Shown piece by piece: positions 1 through 8,134 of a DNA stretch of 64,000 nucleotides. Location of the stretch: NCBI RefSeq assembly GCF_049319665.1, contig NZ_JBMOUD010000010.1, forward strand, positions 1 to 64,000, read 5' to 3'. A model generated the notes under the pieces. The model did no database searches, was not told where the DNA came from, and saw only the letters and a list, made by a program, of their open reading frames with translations. Position 1 is the first letter of the stretch. The number at the start of each line of letters is the position of its first letter. Made by a program: the position numbers and the translations under genes. Origin of the DNA: JBMOUD01 sp049319665 (GTDB lineage Bacteria; Pseudomonadota; Gammaproteobacteria; Enterobacterales; Enterobacteriaceae).

Positions 1-104
1 CTTGTTCAGGAGAGCAGATTAACCCCTGGATCAGATTTCAACCGTTGGGGTGGATCACTTTTGCACCGTTGGTAACAGTATACCGGCATGAAAGCGCTGT
101 TAGG
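1..104 (+). promoter_or_regulatory. CRISPR leader (right part)
   Basis: This stretch precedes the first repeat. In type I-F arrays the transcript reads GTTCAC first, so the leader lies on this side; degenerate repeats at the far end agree. The segment is not strongly AT-rich and the full leader probably extends left of the window. The 8-mer ACCGTTGG occurs twice (about 41 and 66). No cas gene is visible; a csy/cas1/cas2-3 operon further left would be expected. Confidence 0.5.
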
Positions 105-1871
105 GTTCACTGCCGTACAGGCAGCTTAGAAATTCAAAGGCGCTGGTCAGTCCCATCAGATCACGTTCACTGCCGTACAGGCAGCTTAGAAAATAAAATC
201 ATCATCAGCGGTTACATAGTCATTGTTCACTGCCGTACAGGCAGCTTAGAAATTTGTGCAAGCGATCATGATACATGAACGCCAGTTCACTGCCGTACAG
301 GCAGCTTAGAAAACCACTCAATCACCTTGATGAGATAGCCGAGCGTTCACTGCCGTACAGGCAGCTTAGAAAATTCTAGCGACCGGTGATGGCTTAGCGA
401 TCGTGTTCACTGCCGTACAGGCAGCTTAGAAATGTTTAGCATGTCCTGGGCAGTCGATCACTATGTTCACTGCCGTACAGGCAGCTTAGAAACAAAGCCG
501 TTTTTGACGCACTAACCAGTGCGGGTTCACTGCCGTACAGGCAGCTTAGAAAAGATAGCAAATGGCTTCCTTTACGCTTAATCCGTTCACTGCCGTACAG
601 GCAGCTTAGAAAAGTGAGATGATGGATATAGGGCTGTTACGAAAGTTCACTGCCGTACAGGCAGCTTAGAAAGCCTCGCTAATCAGCACGCAGCCTCAAT
701 CCCTGTTCACTGCCGTACAGGCAGCTTAGAAAATGCAGATATCCATATTCGCGTTGCTCAAAGTTCACTGCCGTACAGGCAGCTTAGAAATGCGGTCGGG
801 AATGCAATCGGAAGATTAACAGGTTCACTGCCGTACAGGCAGCTTAGAAAACATGGGGTATTGACCATCGCCTTTTATGCGCGTTCACTGCCGTACAGGC
901 AGCTTAGAAAAGACGGCGTGACCGCCATCGATCATTTGTTGAGTTCACTGCCGTACAGGCAGCTTAGAAAGATCCGCCTTGGTCTTACCGTGACAAATGC
1001 AAGTTCACTGCCGTACAGGCAGCTTAGAAAAAAGGGTATTCCCGGTACCTGGAAACGTAAAAGTTCACTGCCGTACAGGCAGCTTAGAAATAATGCTAAT
1101 TGTGTCTGCCACAGCTGTGTTTGTTCACTGCCGTACAGGCAGCTTAGAAATCTTCCCGCAAATAGAATTGACAGAAATTTATGTTCACTGCCGTACAGGC
1201 AGCTTAGAAATTAAACGGTACATACGGAAACAGTAACAACGAGTTCACTGCCGTACAGGCAGCTTAGAAAGATGCACCTAAACCATCATCGCGACCACAT
1301 AAGTTCACTGCCGTACAGGCAGCTTAGAAAAGTTTAGTGGCTATGCGGCGGAAGTGGGTAAAGTTCACTGCCGTACAGGCAGCTTAGAAAGACGTGCTAC
1401 CCCACTGTTGCAGCACCAATTCGTTCACTGCCGTACAGGCAGCTTAGAAAATATCGCTCTCAGTGTCGAACGATGCATCCTCGTTCACTGCCGTACAGGC
1501 AGCTTAGAAACGTACTCTGCTGACGCAGATGTCATGTTTGATGTTCACTGCCGTATAGGCAGCTTAGAAATTGCGCCTCGGCAATTGCGCGCTCTTGCTC
1601 GAGTTCACTGCCGTATAGGCAGCTTAGAAAGGGAATCGGCGGTGGCGTTGTGATGTTTGGTCGTTCACTGCCGTATAGGCAGCTTAGAAATCATCAATTT
1701 GACGCTGACGCTCAGCGATTACAGTTCACTGCCGTACAGGCAGCTTAGAAACAAAAGTTAAGTGGTGCCATCTCAAGAAGCCCGTTCACTGCCGTACAGG
1801 CAGCTTAGAAAAAGCGGCGAGTAGATAACCTGTTTAATGCTGGGTGCACTGCTACACAACCAACCATCCTA
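105..1871 (+). CRISPR. Type I-F CRISPR array, 29 repeats plus degenerate terminal repeat
   Basis: The 28-bp repeat starts GTTCACTGCCGTACAGGCAG and ends CTTAGAAA, with a CTGCC/GGCAG stem and a GTACA loop, the Cas6f (Csy4) hairpin of type I-F. Full repeats begin at 105 and every 60 bp to 705, then at 763 and every 60 bp to 1663, then at 1724 and 1784. A decayed copy (about 15 of 28 bases) begins at 1844. Spacers are 32 nt, except 30 nt at 733-762 and 33 nt at 1691-1723. Repeats at 1543, 1603 and 1663 share one C-to-T change in the loop (GTATA). Variants and the decayed copy lie at the right end, so new spacers enter from the left. About 29 spacers indicate an active or recently active array. 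Confidence 0.98.
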
Positions 1872-1875
1872 TTAT

Positions 1876-2085
1876 TCAACGTCCTTTCCCGACTTTAATC
1901 GCCTTATCCGGGTCACCGGCGACAAATTCTAGCGTGGGGGAGTAGTAGAAGGGCAGCCAGCCGCCGTAACCACTTTCCCACTCCCATTTAACCGGGCAGG
2001 GCCACAAGATATCTTCATACAGAATGTAGTAGGTCCATCGTCCGTGAGGACGGCGCGGTTTGGCTGTTGGCATAACGGTAGGCAA
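1876..2085 (-). CDS. Hypothetical small protein, possible phage remnant
   Basis: This reading frame of about 69 codons runs toward the CRISPR trailer. It starts at a TTG or at an ATG four codons later (2073). The product is rich in Trp, Tyr, Pro and Gly (motifs WPCPVKWEWESGYGGW and WLPFYYSP), which is not what a random shadow frame usually gives. No clear ribosome binding site was seen and I do not recognise the family. It could be a leftover of a phage or other mobile gene beside the array, or a chance frame. Confidence 0.3.
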   Translation of the reverse strand: MPTVMPTAKPRRPHGRWTYYILYEDILWPCPVKWEWESGYGGWLPFYYSPTLEFVAGDPDKAIKVGKGR

Positions 2086-2166
2086 GGCAAGCTCTGGCTG
2101 ACAGATAGGGTATTTTCTCTTGCTCAGCCCCAGTATTCAAGCCGCTATCCCCAATCAATATGATTT

Positions 2167-2293
2167 TATACCCGTCATACTTGAAGTTGCTTCTGCGTTG
2201 GCTGCGCTCACTTACCCGAATCACTTACCTGAGTAAGCTCATCGGGATGCACTCTCTTGCCGCCTTGAGGCAACTTCAATTATTTTTGGTATA
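2167..2293. repeat. ERIC element (127 bp)
   Basis: It starts TATACCCGTCATACTTGAAG and ends GGTATA, with the central ERIC dyad (CACTTACC...GAGTAAGCTCATCGGGA). Length is the standard 127 bp. It lies between the CRISPR trailer region and the LysE-type gene. Short frames read through it are artefacts. Confidence 0.9.
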
Positions 2294-2437
2294 GATAAAT
2301 CCCAAATACTGGTTGCCTAAAATTATCTGGGAATGGAAAGTTGAATTTCTGTAAGATAGCGGGCTTTTAAATATCCGCTTCGTGGCGTCATCGACGCGGC
2401 GGGCTGCTTTATCTTATCGATTGATGTAGGGAAAGAA

Positions 2438-3064
2438 ATGGACTTGAATTTATGGTTGGCCTATACCGGGATTATTTTGGTGCTTATCGCCATTCCGGGG
2501 CCATCGGCGCTGATTAGTATGTCTCATGGGCTGCGCTACGGCCGTTCACGCGCACTTGCCACCGTGGTTGGCGGTGTGCTGGCAGCGATGACCTTGATGG
2601 CCTGTTCGGCGCTGGGATTGGGCGCGATTTTGGCAGCCTCTACTACCGCATTTACCATTTTGAAAATTGTCGGCGCATGTTATTTGGTGTGGCTGGGTAT
2701 TTCATCATGGCGTTCGAAAGAGCAGGACACACCGGCAGAACTCGAAGCCTTAGCGGTGATGCCTGGGCGCTTTAGCTTGTTCCGCAAAGGTTTTATGGTG
2801 GGTATTAGTAACCCGAAAGACCTGTTGTTCTTCGCGGCACTGTTCCCGAACTTTATCGATACTCATGCGCCTCAAGCCTTGCAGTTTGTTCTGCTGGCGC
2901 TGACCTGGATGGTATTAGATTGCAGTATTATGTTTTTCTATGCCTGCGCGGGGCGACGTTTCTCTTCGGTGTTTGGCAACGCTAAACGTATGAAGATGCT
3001 TAATCGCAGCACCGGCGGGATCTTTATCGCCGCAGGCACTGCGCTGGCGGTATCGGCTAAGTAA
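2438..3064 (+). CDS. LysE/RhtB family amino-acid exporter
   Basis: The 208-residue integral membrane protein exports amino acids or related small solutes across the inner membrane. The N-terminal IPGPSALISMSHGLRYG segment is the LysE/RhtB family signature (PGP followed by a Gly-Arg region). About six hydrophobic stretches follow, and the ISNPKD motif near residue 125 is the second family hallmark. Length is typical (about 205-210). A GGGAAAG ribosome binding site precedes the ATG. It stands alone between an ERIC element and a convergent deacetylase gene. The substrate cannot be read from sequence; homoserine, threonine and lysine are family precedents. Confidence 0.88.
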   Translation: MDLNLWLAYTGIILVLIAIPGPSALISMSHGLRYGRSRALATVVGGVLAAMTLMACSALGLGAILAASTTAFTILKIVGACYLVWLGISSWRSKEQDTPAELEALAVMPGRFSLFRKGFMVGISNPKDLLFFAALFPNFIDTHAPQALQFVLLALTWMVLDCSIMFFYACAGRRFSSVFGNAKRMKMLNRSTGGIFIAAGTALAVSAK

Positions 3065-3171
3065 TCCGTTCTCTGGTGCGTGCAAACAGCCTGGCCGTAT
3101 TGTGATTGGGGCGTATTTATCTCCAAAATATACGGCTAGGTAAGCTTACCCACTTTTCAATCCTTCTCTGC

Positions 3172-4284
3172 TTACAGACCAAATTGCAAAGCCAGTTGGT
3201 CAATCGCTTTGCGCTGAAATTGGTTAAAATCCTCTCGCGGTTGTTGCTCCTTAATAAACGTTAGCACCGGGTCAACGACTTTGGTGCGAATACCACTTAA
3301 CGCTTCCATTACTGCCAGACCGCAGAAGGGCACGTAAGCTTCGGAATACCCGCCTTCGTGGACCAGTACCAATTTTCCGCCACAGAGATGATCAGCCAGT
3401 TGCAGCAGACGGTTAGTCATCTCGCGATAGCTGTCGCTGTGCAATTGCATTCGTGCGAGTGGGTCGGTTGAGTTGGCGTCAAAGCCGCAGGCGACAATAA
3501 TTATCTCTGGCTTAAACCGCTCTAGTGCGGGCGCCACTATCTTATCGAAGGTGTAGAGATAGGCATCATGGCCGCCGCCTGCCAGCAGTGGAATATTGAT
3601 ATTGAAGCCTTCTCCTGCGCCGCCGCCGCGGTCTTGTTCTCCAGAATAGCCGGAAGGGAAACAACCATCCTGATGTATTGATATCGTTAGCACATCGTCA
3701 CGCTGCCAAAAAATATGTTGGGTGCCATTGCCATGATGCACGTCCCAGTCGACCACGGCCACGCGCCGTAAACCATATTTGGCTTTGGCCTGCTCTATTG
3801 CTATTGGAATATTGGCTAAAAAACAAAAGCCCATAGATTGATCGGGTAAGCAGTGATGTCCCGGTGGTCGTGACAGCGAATAAGCATTATCCAGTTCGCC
3901 TTGCCATACCGCGTTGACTGCGGCGCAAGCTAACCCTGCGGAGAGTTTGGCTATCTCATAGCTTCCCGGCCCCATTGGCGCTTCAATACCTAGCATGCCA
4001 CCGCCTTGATCGCTGACGGTTTTTAAACGTTGCAGGTAGTGATCAGGATGGATACGGCGCAGTGCCTCTTCATCGCAGGGCGCGGCGCTGCGTAAATCAA
4101 GTTGGTCGGATAACCCGGACACATCCATCAAATTCTTCATACGCCGTTTACTTTCTGGAGATTCTGCGTGGCTCGATCCGGCCATCGGTTGTACCCAACC
4201 ACCAACCGGAAGCATCACCGCGTGCAGGCCGGTACTGTGCCAGAAACAATATTCATCGAAGAAAAAACCAGTTCTTCTGCTCAT
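3172..4284 (-). CDS. Class II histone-deacetylase-like amidohydrolase
   Basis: The 370-residue zinc hydrolase belongs to the arginase/deacetylase fold. Bacterial members deacetylate acetylpolyamines or other acetylated amines. The full active site is visible: RPPGHH at about 139-144, VDWDVHHGNGTQ around 178-189 with zinc ligands D181 and H183, and GFDAN with D269. The N-terminal region TGFFFDEYCFWHSTG matches the class II type (FFDE...CFWHxTG). AAGGAG lies 9 nt before the ATG. It is transcribed alone, convergent with the LysE-type gene. The natural substrate is unknown. Confidence 0.88.
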   Translation of the reverse strand: MSRRTGFFFDEYCFWHSTGLHAVMLPVGGWVQPMAGSSHAESPESKRRMKNLMDVSGLSDQLDLRSAAPCDEEALRRIHPDHYLQRLKTVSDQGGGMLGIEAPMGPGSYEIAKLSAGLACAAVNAVWQGELDNAYSLSRPPGHHCLPDQSMGFCFLANIPIAIEQAKAKYGLRRVAVVDWDVHHGNGTQHIFWQRDDVLTISIHQDGCFPSGYSGEQDRGGGAGEGFNINIPLLAGGGHDAYLYTFDKIVAPALERFKPEIIIVACGFDANSTDPLARMQLHSDSYREMTNRLLQLADHLCGGKLVLVHEGGYSEAYVPFCGLAVMEALSGIRTKVVDPVLTFIKEQQPREDFNQFQRKAIDQLALQFGL

Positions 4285-4721
4285 CTTATGTGCTCCTTGG
4301 TTCTCGGGTTTTTTAATATTTATTCATCACTTTGCGATAAGTAATTTGTCGATTTAATAATTTTTCCAAATTCGTGTGGATATAAGTTTAAATGGAATGC
4401 AGAGTTACTATTTTATATTTAAATATGTAGCTGCCTTTGCAGGGGGAATACAAGTTGCGGGCCTTTTAATATGTTAATAACGTGATGCTTATTCCAATAA
4501 TAACCGGCGTCAGTGACTCGAACTCATGTTATGTTGTGGTTGGCTTATATTTTTAATTTTATTTATCATTTTGATTTTAAATGATATTACTTTCTCGTTG
4601 TCGGTATTGAACACCAGAAGACAGCGCATCGCTCGATGATAAGTGACGATAACTCTTATTTTTATATATGGCATGGGTTTTTATCTATGATTTTATATTA
4701 TGAATAGCTAGGGGAAACTCG
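4285..4721. other. AT-rich intergenic region, divergent promoters
   Basis: This 437-bp spacer separates the minus-strand deacetylase from the plus-strand MoaF-like gene, so it should hold both promoters. It is very AT-rich, with many possible -10 hexamers. I saw no convincing gene, RNA or named operator. Confidence 0.5.
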
Positions 4722-5531
4722 ATGAATAATCAGGCGTTTTTTATTCAAGTTGGTGCGCTGGCAGAAGGATTTGCGCCAGAAAGCTACGCATTACCGTTTT
4801 ATACTCATTTAGCAGGCCAGCGGTGGGATATTTATTTTCCAGATGGAGAAATGCAGCATTGCCATTTTAGCGAGGGTAACAGATTAAATTGGAATAACGG
4901 GCCAGAGGTTTTTTATCGCGTAACCAGTATACGAGACGATATCCTTTTTATCGATTTTCTCGATCCGCTCTCTGCCAACCAAAGCATCTCGTTAGCATGC
5001 GATTTGCACCAGCAAAGCTGTACGGTAATTTATGGCCGTTTACCTGATGAGGTGGAAGTGCGTAAGGACGCTTTTAGCCGTGTTGAGAAAGGTCTGCCTT
5101 TAACGGCGGTGGAGGTAAATATGCAGTTTGCGACGTTGAATCGCCCGTATCAGGACGATTGGCGCTTACATCACCCAACCGATGAGTTAATCGGGATGCG
5201 TAATCTTTATCGCTATAATCCAAGTGAATGTTATGAACATATCTATCTGAACGAAAATTTTTATGCCTGGCACTGCTTACAGGGCGTAGAGCAAGGTCTG
5301 GCCGATGTGGACCGCTGTTATTACGTTAAACTTGCTGAGCAGCTGTATCTGTTTATCTGGTGTGAAAAGATCGTTCCAACGCTTGGCGTGGTATTGATTG
5401 ATCTACAAGGATTACGTACCGATGGCAAAATATTTGGTTATCAGGGCAGTGATTTTAGTGCGTTAGTCAATTTCGCGATGGGGGCACGGGCGCAGTTGCT
5501 GAATAAGACGAATTATCCCGTTGGGATTTAA
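4722..5531 (+). CDS. MoaF-like (molybdenum cofactor biosynthesis F family) protein
   Basis: This 269-residue soluble protein resembles the MoaF family, a two-domain lipocalin/calycin-like fold. The recognisable part is the second half: HPTDELIGMRNLYRYNPSEC, then YEHIYLNENFYAWHCLQG, then KIVPTLGVVLIDLQGLRTDG and KIFGYQGSDF. Length matches the family. AGGGGAAA lies well placed before the ATG. Its biochemical role is not settled; in other bacteria moaF sits with moaA/moaE or monoamine genes, but no cofactor gene is nearby here. The name is by family resemblance, not context. Confidence 0.72.
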   Translation: MNNQAFFIQVGALAEGFAPESYALPFYTHLAGQRWDIYFPDGEMQHCHFSEGNRLNWNNGPEVFYRVTSIRDDILFIDFLDPLSANQSISLACDLHQQSCTVIYGRLPDEVEVRKDAFSRVEKGLPLTAVEVNMQFATLNRPYQDDWRLHHPTDELIGMRNLYRYNPSECYEHIYLNENFYAWHCLQGVEQGLADVDRCYYVKLAEQLYLFIWCEKIVPTLGVVLIDLQGLRTDGKIFGYQGSDFSALVNFAMGARAQLLNKTNYPVGI

Positions 5532-5566
5532 TTGCTTTATCTAGTAATACGATAATTTTCTCAAGT

Positions 5567-5594
5567 GTTTACTGGCGTACAGGCAGCCCAAAAC
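5567..5594 (+). repeat. Orphan type I-F CRISPR-like repeat
   Basis: This 28-bp stretch matches the array repeat at 22 of 28 positions, including an unbroken CGTACAGGCAGC core. Differences are at repeat positions 4, 9, 22, 23, 25 and 28. The change at position 9 puts a G-G mismatch inside the Csy4 stem; the other four stem pairs are kept. It lies in the presumed 5' leader of the acyltransferase gene, ending 23 bp before its ATG. No second copy is nearby. Confidence 0.8.
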
Positions 5595-5617
5595 ACTATT
5601 TTCATGAGGATCAATTG

Positions 5618-6085
5618 ATGAGTCATGACGCAGTATTGCGTGAGGTTGCGGTGCGGGATGTGGTGCTTGGCAAAGAGGTGACAATTTATCAGCCCGCCAA
5701 TATTTATGGCTGCACGTTGGGGGATAGAGTATTTATTGGGCCGTTTGTTGAGATCCAGAAAAATGCGCGGATTGGTGCCGGTACGCGGGTGCAATCGCAC
5801 AGTTTTATTTGTGAGGATGTGCAAATCGGTAACGACTGTTTTATTGGGCATGGCGTGACGTTTGCCAACGATCTATTTAAAGAAGGCGCACCTAATGCCG
5901 ATTCCTCACAGTGGCTTACTATCCGCATTGGCGATAATGTTTCTATTGGCAGTGGTGCGACCATTCTGGCTGCAGAAATATGCAGCGGTAGTGTGATTGG
6001 TGCCGGAAGCGTGGTGGTGAAATCGATAGTCGAAAAAGGTGTGTATGCCGGAAATCCGGCAAAATTATTGCGTAAGCTGCCGTGA
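5618..6085 (+). CDS. Left-handed beta-helix (hexapeptide) acyltransferase
   Basis: The 155-residue protein consists almost wholly of hexapeptide repeats ([LIV]-G-x4) that build a trimeric left-handed beta-helix, as in WbpD-like sugar N-acetyltransferases and serine acetyltransferases. Repeats run from about residue 25 to 135, interrupted by a loop near 85-105 that usually carries the catalytic His. The end GVYAGNPAKLLRKLP is the family's C-terminal signature. The ATG at 5618 is preferred to the TTG one codon earlier because GAGGA ends 7 nt upstream. It may modify a surface sugar, but no polysaccharide cluster is present. The orphan CRISPR-like repeat lies in its leader. Confidence 0.85.
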   Translation: MSHDAVLREVAVRDVVLGKEVTIYQPANIYGCTLGDRVFIGPFVEIQKNARIGAGTRVQSHSFICEDVQIGNDCFIGHGVTFANDLFKEGAPNADSSQWLTIRIGDNVSIGSGATILAAEICSGSVIGAGSVVVKSIVEKGVYAGNPAKLLRKLP

Positions 6086-6120
6086 GACGACAGCGAAAAC
6101 GGCAGGTAGAAGCGAGTGGT

Positions 6121-6360
6121 TTATTCGGGCATGAGTTGGTTAAAAGCCTCTTCGTATAATGCCTTACATTGGTCCATAAATTCTGGGTAGCCGAGTTCAG
6201 AAGTTTGTACTTCTCGACCCAGGCGTTTTTCTAGATCTTCATGAAACCACTCGAATTCACCGTGTAAAATGCCGGTAAAACCGGTGAGAATGATGCATTG
6301 TGCTCGTGTCAGTTTTGGCGTTTTCGCTGCGCGTTTTTCTTGTAAATTAATAACATCCAT
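6121..6360 (-). CDS. Small phage-type protein (DUF7736-like)
   Basis: The 79-residue soluble protein has the pattern LTRAQCIILTGFTGIL, then HEDLEKRLGREVQTSEL, then YPEFMDQCKALYEEAF. This resembles small phage-borne proteins of the DUF7736 type that begin with a similar LTRxQxxIxxxxTG segment. The function is unknown. AGAGGAC precedes the ATG. It faces the acyltransferase gene tail to tail and is probably a cargo gene left by a phage. The family call is from memory of the pattern. Confidence 0.55.
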   Translation of the reverse strand: MDVINLQEKRAAKTPKLTRAQCIILTGFTGILHGEFEWFHEDLEKRLGREVQTSELGYPEFMDQCKALYEEAFNQLMPE

Positions 6361-6497
6361 TATGATAGCGTCCTCTCGATGATGCTTGAACAGGGCAATA
6401 TTGACTTGCCTGTTATTATTGCCATTTTTCAGCGGATAAGAAAATAAGTATTAAAATAGTGCTTGCTTAAAGATGAAAGCAATGCGTTAATAGCGCC

Positions 6498-6673
6498 ATC
6501 GGTTTGTACTACAGACCTTATGAAAGCCATTTAGTAAAGTTGTTCACTGTATTAGCGTATCCTCATTAGATATTTCTTCTCCGCGAATTTCCTTCTTTAG
6601 TGCCCAATAAGAATAACTCGAAACAGACCACTTTGTGCCTAATGGCGCGTATAAAATAATGAAGGAATTTCCT
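6498..6673 (+). promoter_or_regulatory. cspA-type 5' leader with cold box
   Basis: CGGTTTGTACTACAGACC at 6500-6517, followed by TATGAAAGCCATTTAGTAAAG, closely matches the start of the E. coli cspA transcript, which contains the cold box. This puts the transcript start near 6500 and gives a leader of about 170 nt, as in cold-inducible csp genes whose leader acts as an RNA thermosensor. A GAAGGAATTT ribosome site precedes the ATG at 6674. Confidence 0.7.
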
Positions 6674-6886
6674 ATGTCTAATAAAATGGCTGGTTTAGTA
6701 AAATGGTTTGACGCTGGTAAAGGTTTTGGTTTTATCTCTCCTGCAGATGGCAGCAAAGACGTGTTCGTTCACTTCTCTGCTATCCAGAGCAACGATTTCA
6801 AAACTCTTGATGAAGGCCAAAAAGTTGAGTTCTCTATTGAGAACGGCGCTAAAGGTCCATCAGCAGTTAACGTTGTCGCACTGTAA
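6674..6886 (+). CDS. Cold-shock protein, CspA family
   Basis: The 70-residue OB-fold protein binds single-stranded RNA and DNA and acts as an RNA chaperone after temperature downshift. RNP1 (KGFGFI, residues 16-21) and RNP2 (VFVHF, about 30-34) are intact, and the length is exactly that of CspA-type proteins. The ATG at 6674 is chosen over an upstream in-frame ATG because the leader and its ribosome site end there. The cold-box leader suggests cold induction. It could be the cspA, cspB or cspG equivalent; sequence alone does not decide. Confidence 0.93.
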   Translation: MSNKMAGLVKWFDAGKGFGFISPADGSKDVFVHFSAIQSNDFKTLDEGQKVEFSIENGAKGPSAVNVVAL

Positions 6887-6987
6887 TATTTCCGTCAACT
6901 TTACGTTGTAGGATGTTAGTGTACAGCAGGGCAAGTTTACGATAGCGAAGAAGGCACCAGCCGGAGCAGTTAAATTAGCCCAAAAAA

Positions 6988-7013
6988 TAACCCGCCATTG
7001 AGCGGGTTTTTTT
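6988..7013 (+). terminator. Rho-independent terminator of csp gene
   Basis: AACCCGCCATTGAGCGGGTT forms a short GC stem (CCCGC/GCGGG) followed by a run of T. It lies about 100 nt after the csp stop codon on the same strand. Confidence 0.85.
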
Positions 7014-7080
7014 ATGGTATATCAGCGTTAAAAAGTGCGATGTAATGCCTTACTTTTGCTCACATAGTGTCATTTTTTAT

Positions 7081-7170
7081 TTAATTGATTGCCATAGCCA
7101 GCATGATTTTCCAATCCGCGGCAAATTTAAACGCTGCGACGATCGCGCAAACGACAACAATAACTTTCAT
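7081..7170 (-). CDS. 29-residue single-pass membrane microprotein (DWK type), copy 1
   Basis: This short gene reads ATG at 7170 to TAA at 7081. GGGAG sits about 5 nt before the ATG. The product begins MKVIVVVCAIVAAF, a single hydrophobic span, followed by DWK at residues 19-21 and a second hydrophobic stretch. A second 29-codon gene 208 bp upstream on the same strand (7378-7467) has the same length, a Cys at position 8 and DWK at the same positions, so the two look like paralogs. A small inner-membrane protein is likely. I do not recognise a named family; a type I toxin or a YohP-like microprotein are possibilities. Confidence 0.65.
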   Translation of the reverse strand: MKVIVVVCAIVAAFKFAADWKIMLAMAIN

Positions 7171-7235
7171 TGTGACTCCCAAAAAATATAGCGAGTCATA
7201 GTAGCGCAAATTGCTATAAGAAAATATTCATTAAG

Positions 7236-7262
7236 AGATGCTCGTCACAAAAAAAGTCGAGC
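7236..7262. terminator. Weak hairpin between the two microprotein genes
   Basis: ATGCTCG and CGAGCAT pair across a 13-nt loop containing a run of A on the plus strand (T on the minus strand). It may separate transcription of the two small genes, but the poly-T lies in the loop, so this is not a classic terminator. Confidence 0.3.
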
Positions 7263-7377
7263 ATTTATCGACGGTTTATCTTGATGATATCAACATTGCA
7301 AACTTTGTGGGAATTGATGAGCTGCTTTATTGCATAGATATGGTGACAACCCTGGCTGTGTGTCTTGGCCTTGAGCA

Positions 7378-7467
7378 TCAACCGAAGACTATTTCGCCGA
7401 TAAATTTCCAATCGGTAAGCAGGGTGAACAGCAATACGGCGACGCAGGCCCATAGAATCAATCTCAC
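7378..7467 (-). CDS. 29-residue single-pass membrane microprotein (DWK type), copy 2
   Basis: This short gene uses a GTG start at 7467 and ends at TGA, 7378-7380. AGGAAG lies 8 nt before the GTG, a strong ribosome site that fixes the start. The product begins MRLILWACVAVLLFTLL, a clean transmembrane span, followed by DWK at residues 19-21 and a short tail. It shares with copy 1 the length, I4, C8, V11, F14 and D19-W20-K21. Overlapping longer frames on both strands lack ribosome sites and are not preferred. Function unknown; the pair suggests a duplicated microprotein. Confidence 0.65.
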   Translation of the reverse strand: MRLILWACVAVLLFTLLTDWKFIGEIVFG

Positions 7468-7569
7468 AATGATTGCTTCCTGAATGTTTTCTGGTTAGTC
7501 GCAGAGTGACAGGAATGCGCAGCACAGATCAACTTTAAAGGCACGGATTCCAACAAGGATTGATAGGCG

Positions 7570-7622
7570 TGTTGAGCAAGAATTGTCATTCGGCCTAAAT
7601 CTGTCGTTTCAGGCCGAACGGG
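7570..7622 (-). terminator. Hairpin downstream of the 89-aa gene
   Basis: TTCGGCCT and AGGCCGAA pair over a 14-nt loop. It lies just past the stop codon of the minus-strand gene ending at 7648. There is no long T run, so termination is only probable. Confidence 0.45.
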
Positions 7623-7647
7623 GGTAAGTGAGTTGGTCTTAGCGCAA

Positions 7648-7917
7648 TTACAATGTAGTCGGCAGCAGCGACGCAACGCAATCCAGAACATCAAGTCTGA
7701 ATTTTTTCGAAGCATCATCAAGTTCTGCTGCGCCAAGTGCGGCTTTCTCACGCTCGACAAAACCTTGCACACCGAGGGTAAAGCTGTTTTCAAACTGGGC
7801 GTTTAGCGTGTTGCCAGCGCTACCAAATAGGATGCGCATTGCCGAAACTTGCACCAGTAACTCGCGGTTGACTCGCTCAAGTTGGTCGATTCTTTTAGAT
7901 AGAACTTCTTCGCTCAT
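7648..7917 (-). CDS. Hypothetical 89-aa helical protein
   Basis: The start is the ATG at 7917, preceded by AGGAGATA; a longer frame upstream lacks a ribosome site. The product starts MSEEVLSKRIDQLERVNREL, a short predicted coiled coil, and continues with mixed helices ending DVLDCVASLLPTTL. It has no signal peptide or membrane span. I do not recognise the family. It is transcribed alone, with a hairpin after the stop. Confidence 0.7.
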   Translation of the reverse strand: MSEEVLSKRIDQLERVNRELLVQVSAMRILFGSAGNTLNAQFENSFTLGVQGFVEREKAALGAAELDDASKKFRLDVLDCVASLLPTTL

Positions 7918-8017
7918 GGTTATCTCCTGATAAAAACAGCGCAACCATACCCAAAATAGCGGCAAGATGAAACGCCTCATAGCGCAAGAATCGTTAAATC
8001 TGGCCAATTTTACTGTG

Positions 8018-8133
8018 TAATATAAGAAACATCCCCTTGCAGAGCTAACGCCGTTTTTAACGAGTGCCGGAGATAAGCGCCGGGAAGGGGGAAAACTAAA
8101 AGGCCTGACATCAACTGTCGGGCCTTTTGGTTT
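8018..8133 (+). ncRNA. Candidate small RNA with terminator
   Basis: A -10-like TATAAG lies at 8021. About 100 nt follow without a reading frame, ending in a strong terminator: AAAAGGCCTGACA pairs with TGTCGGGCCTTTT and is followed by TTTTT (about 8097-8135). A second dyad (GCCGGAG...GCGCCGG) lies inside. The -35 region is poor and I recognise no known sRNA sequence. An ERIC element begins inside the terminator's T tract. Confidence 0.4.
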
Positions 8134-8134
8134 T

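Noticed and set aside
45..1653. Open reading frames across the CRISPR array encoding VHCRTGSLE or SLPYRQLRK repeats
   Set aside because: They are translations of the 28-bp repeat and its spacers; no ribosome sites, and the array explains the sequence.
2015..2224. Minus-strand frame beginning MIRVSERSQRRSNFKYDGYK (also at 8010-8192)
   Set aside because: The shared part is the ERIC repeat read in one frame, not a protein family.
7238..7483. 81-codon plus-strand and 86-codon minus-strand frames over 7238-7525
   Set aside because: No ribosome site and poor composition; the 29-codon GTG gene inside has a strong ribosome site and a paralog.
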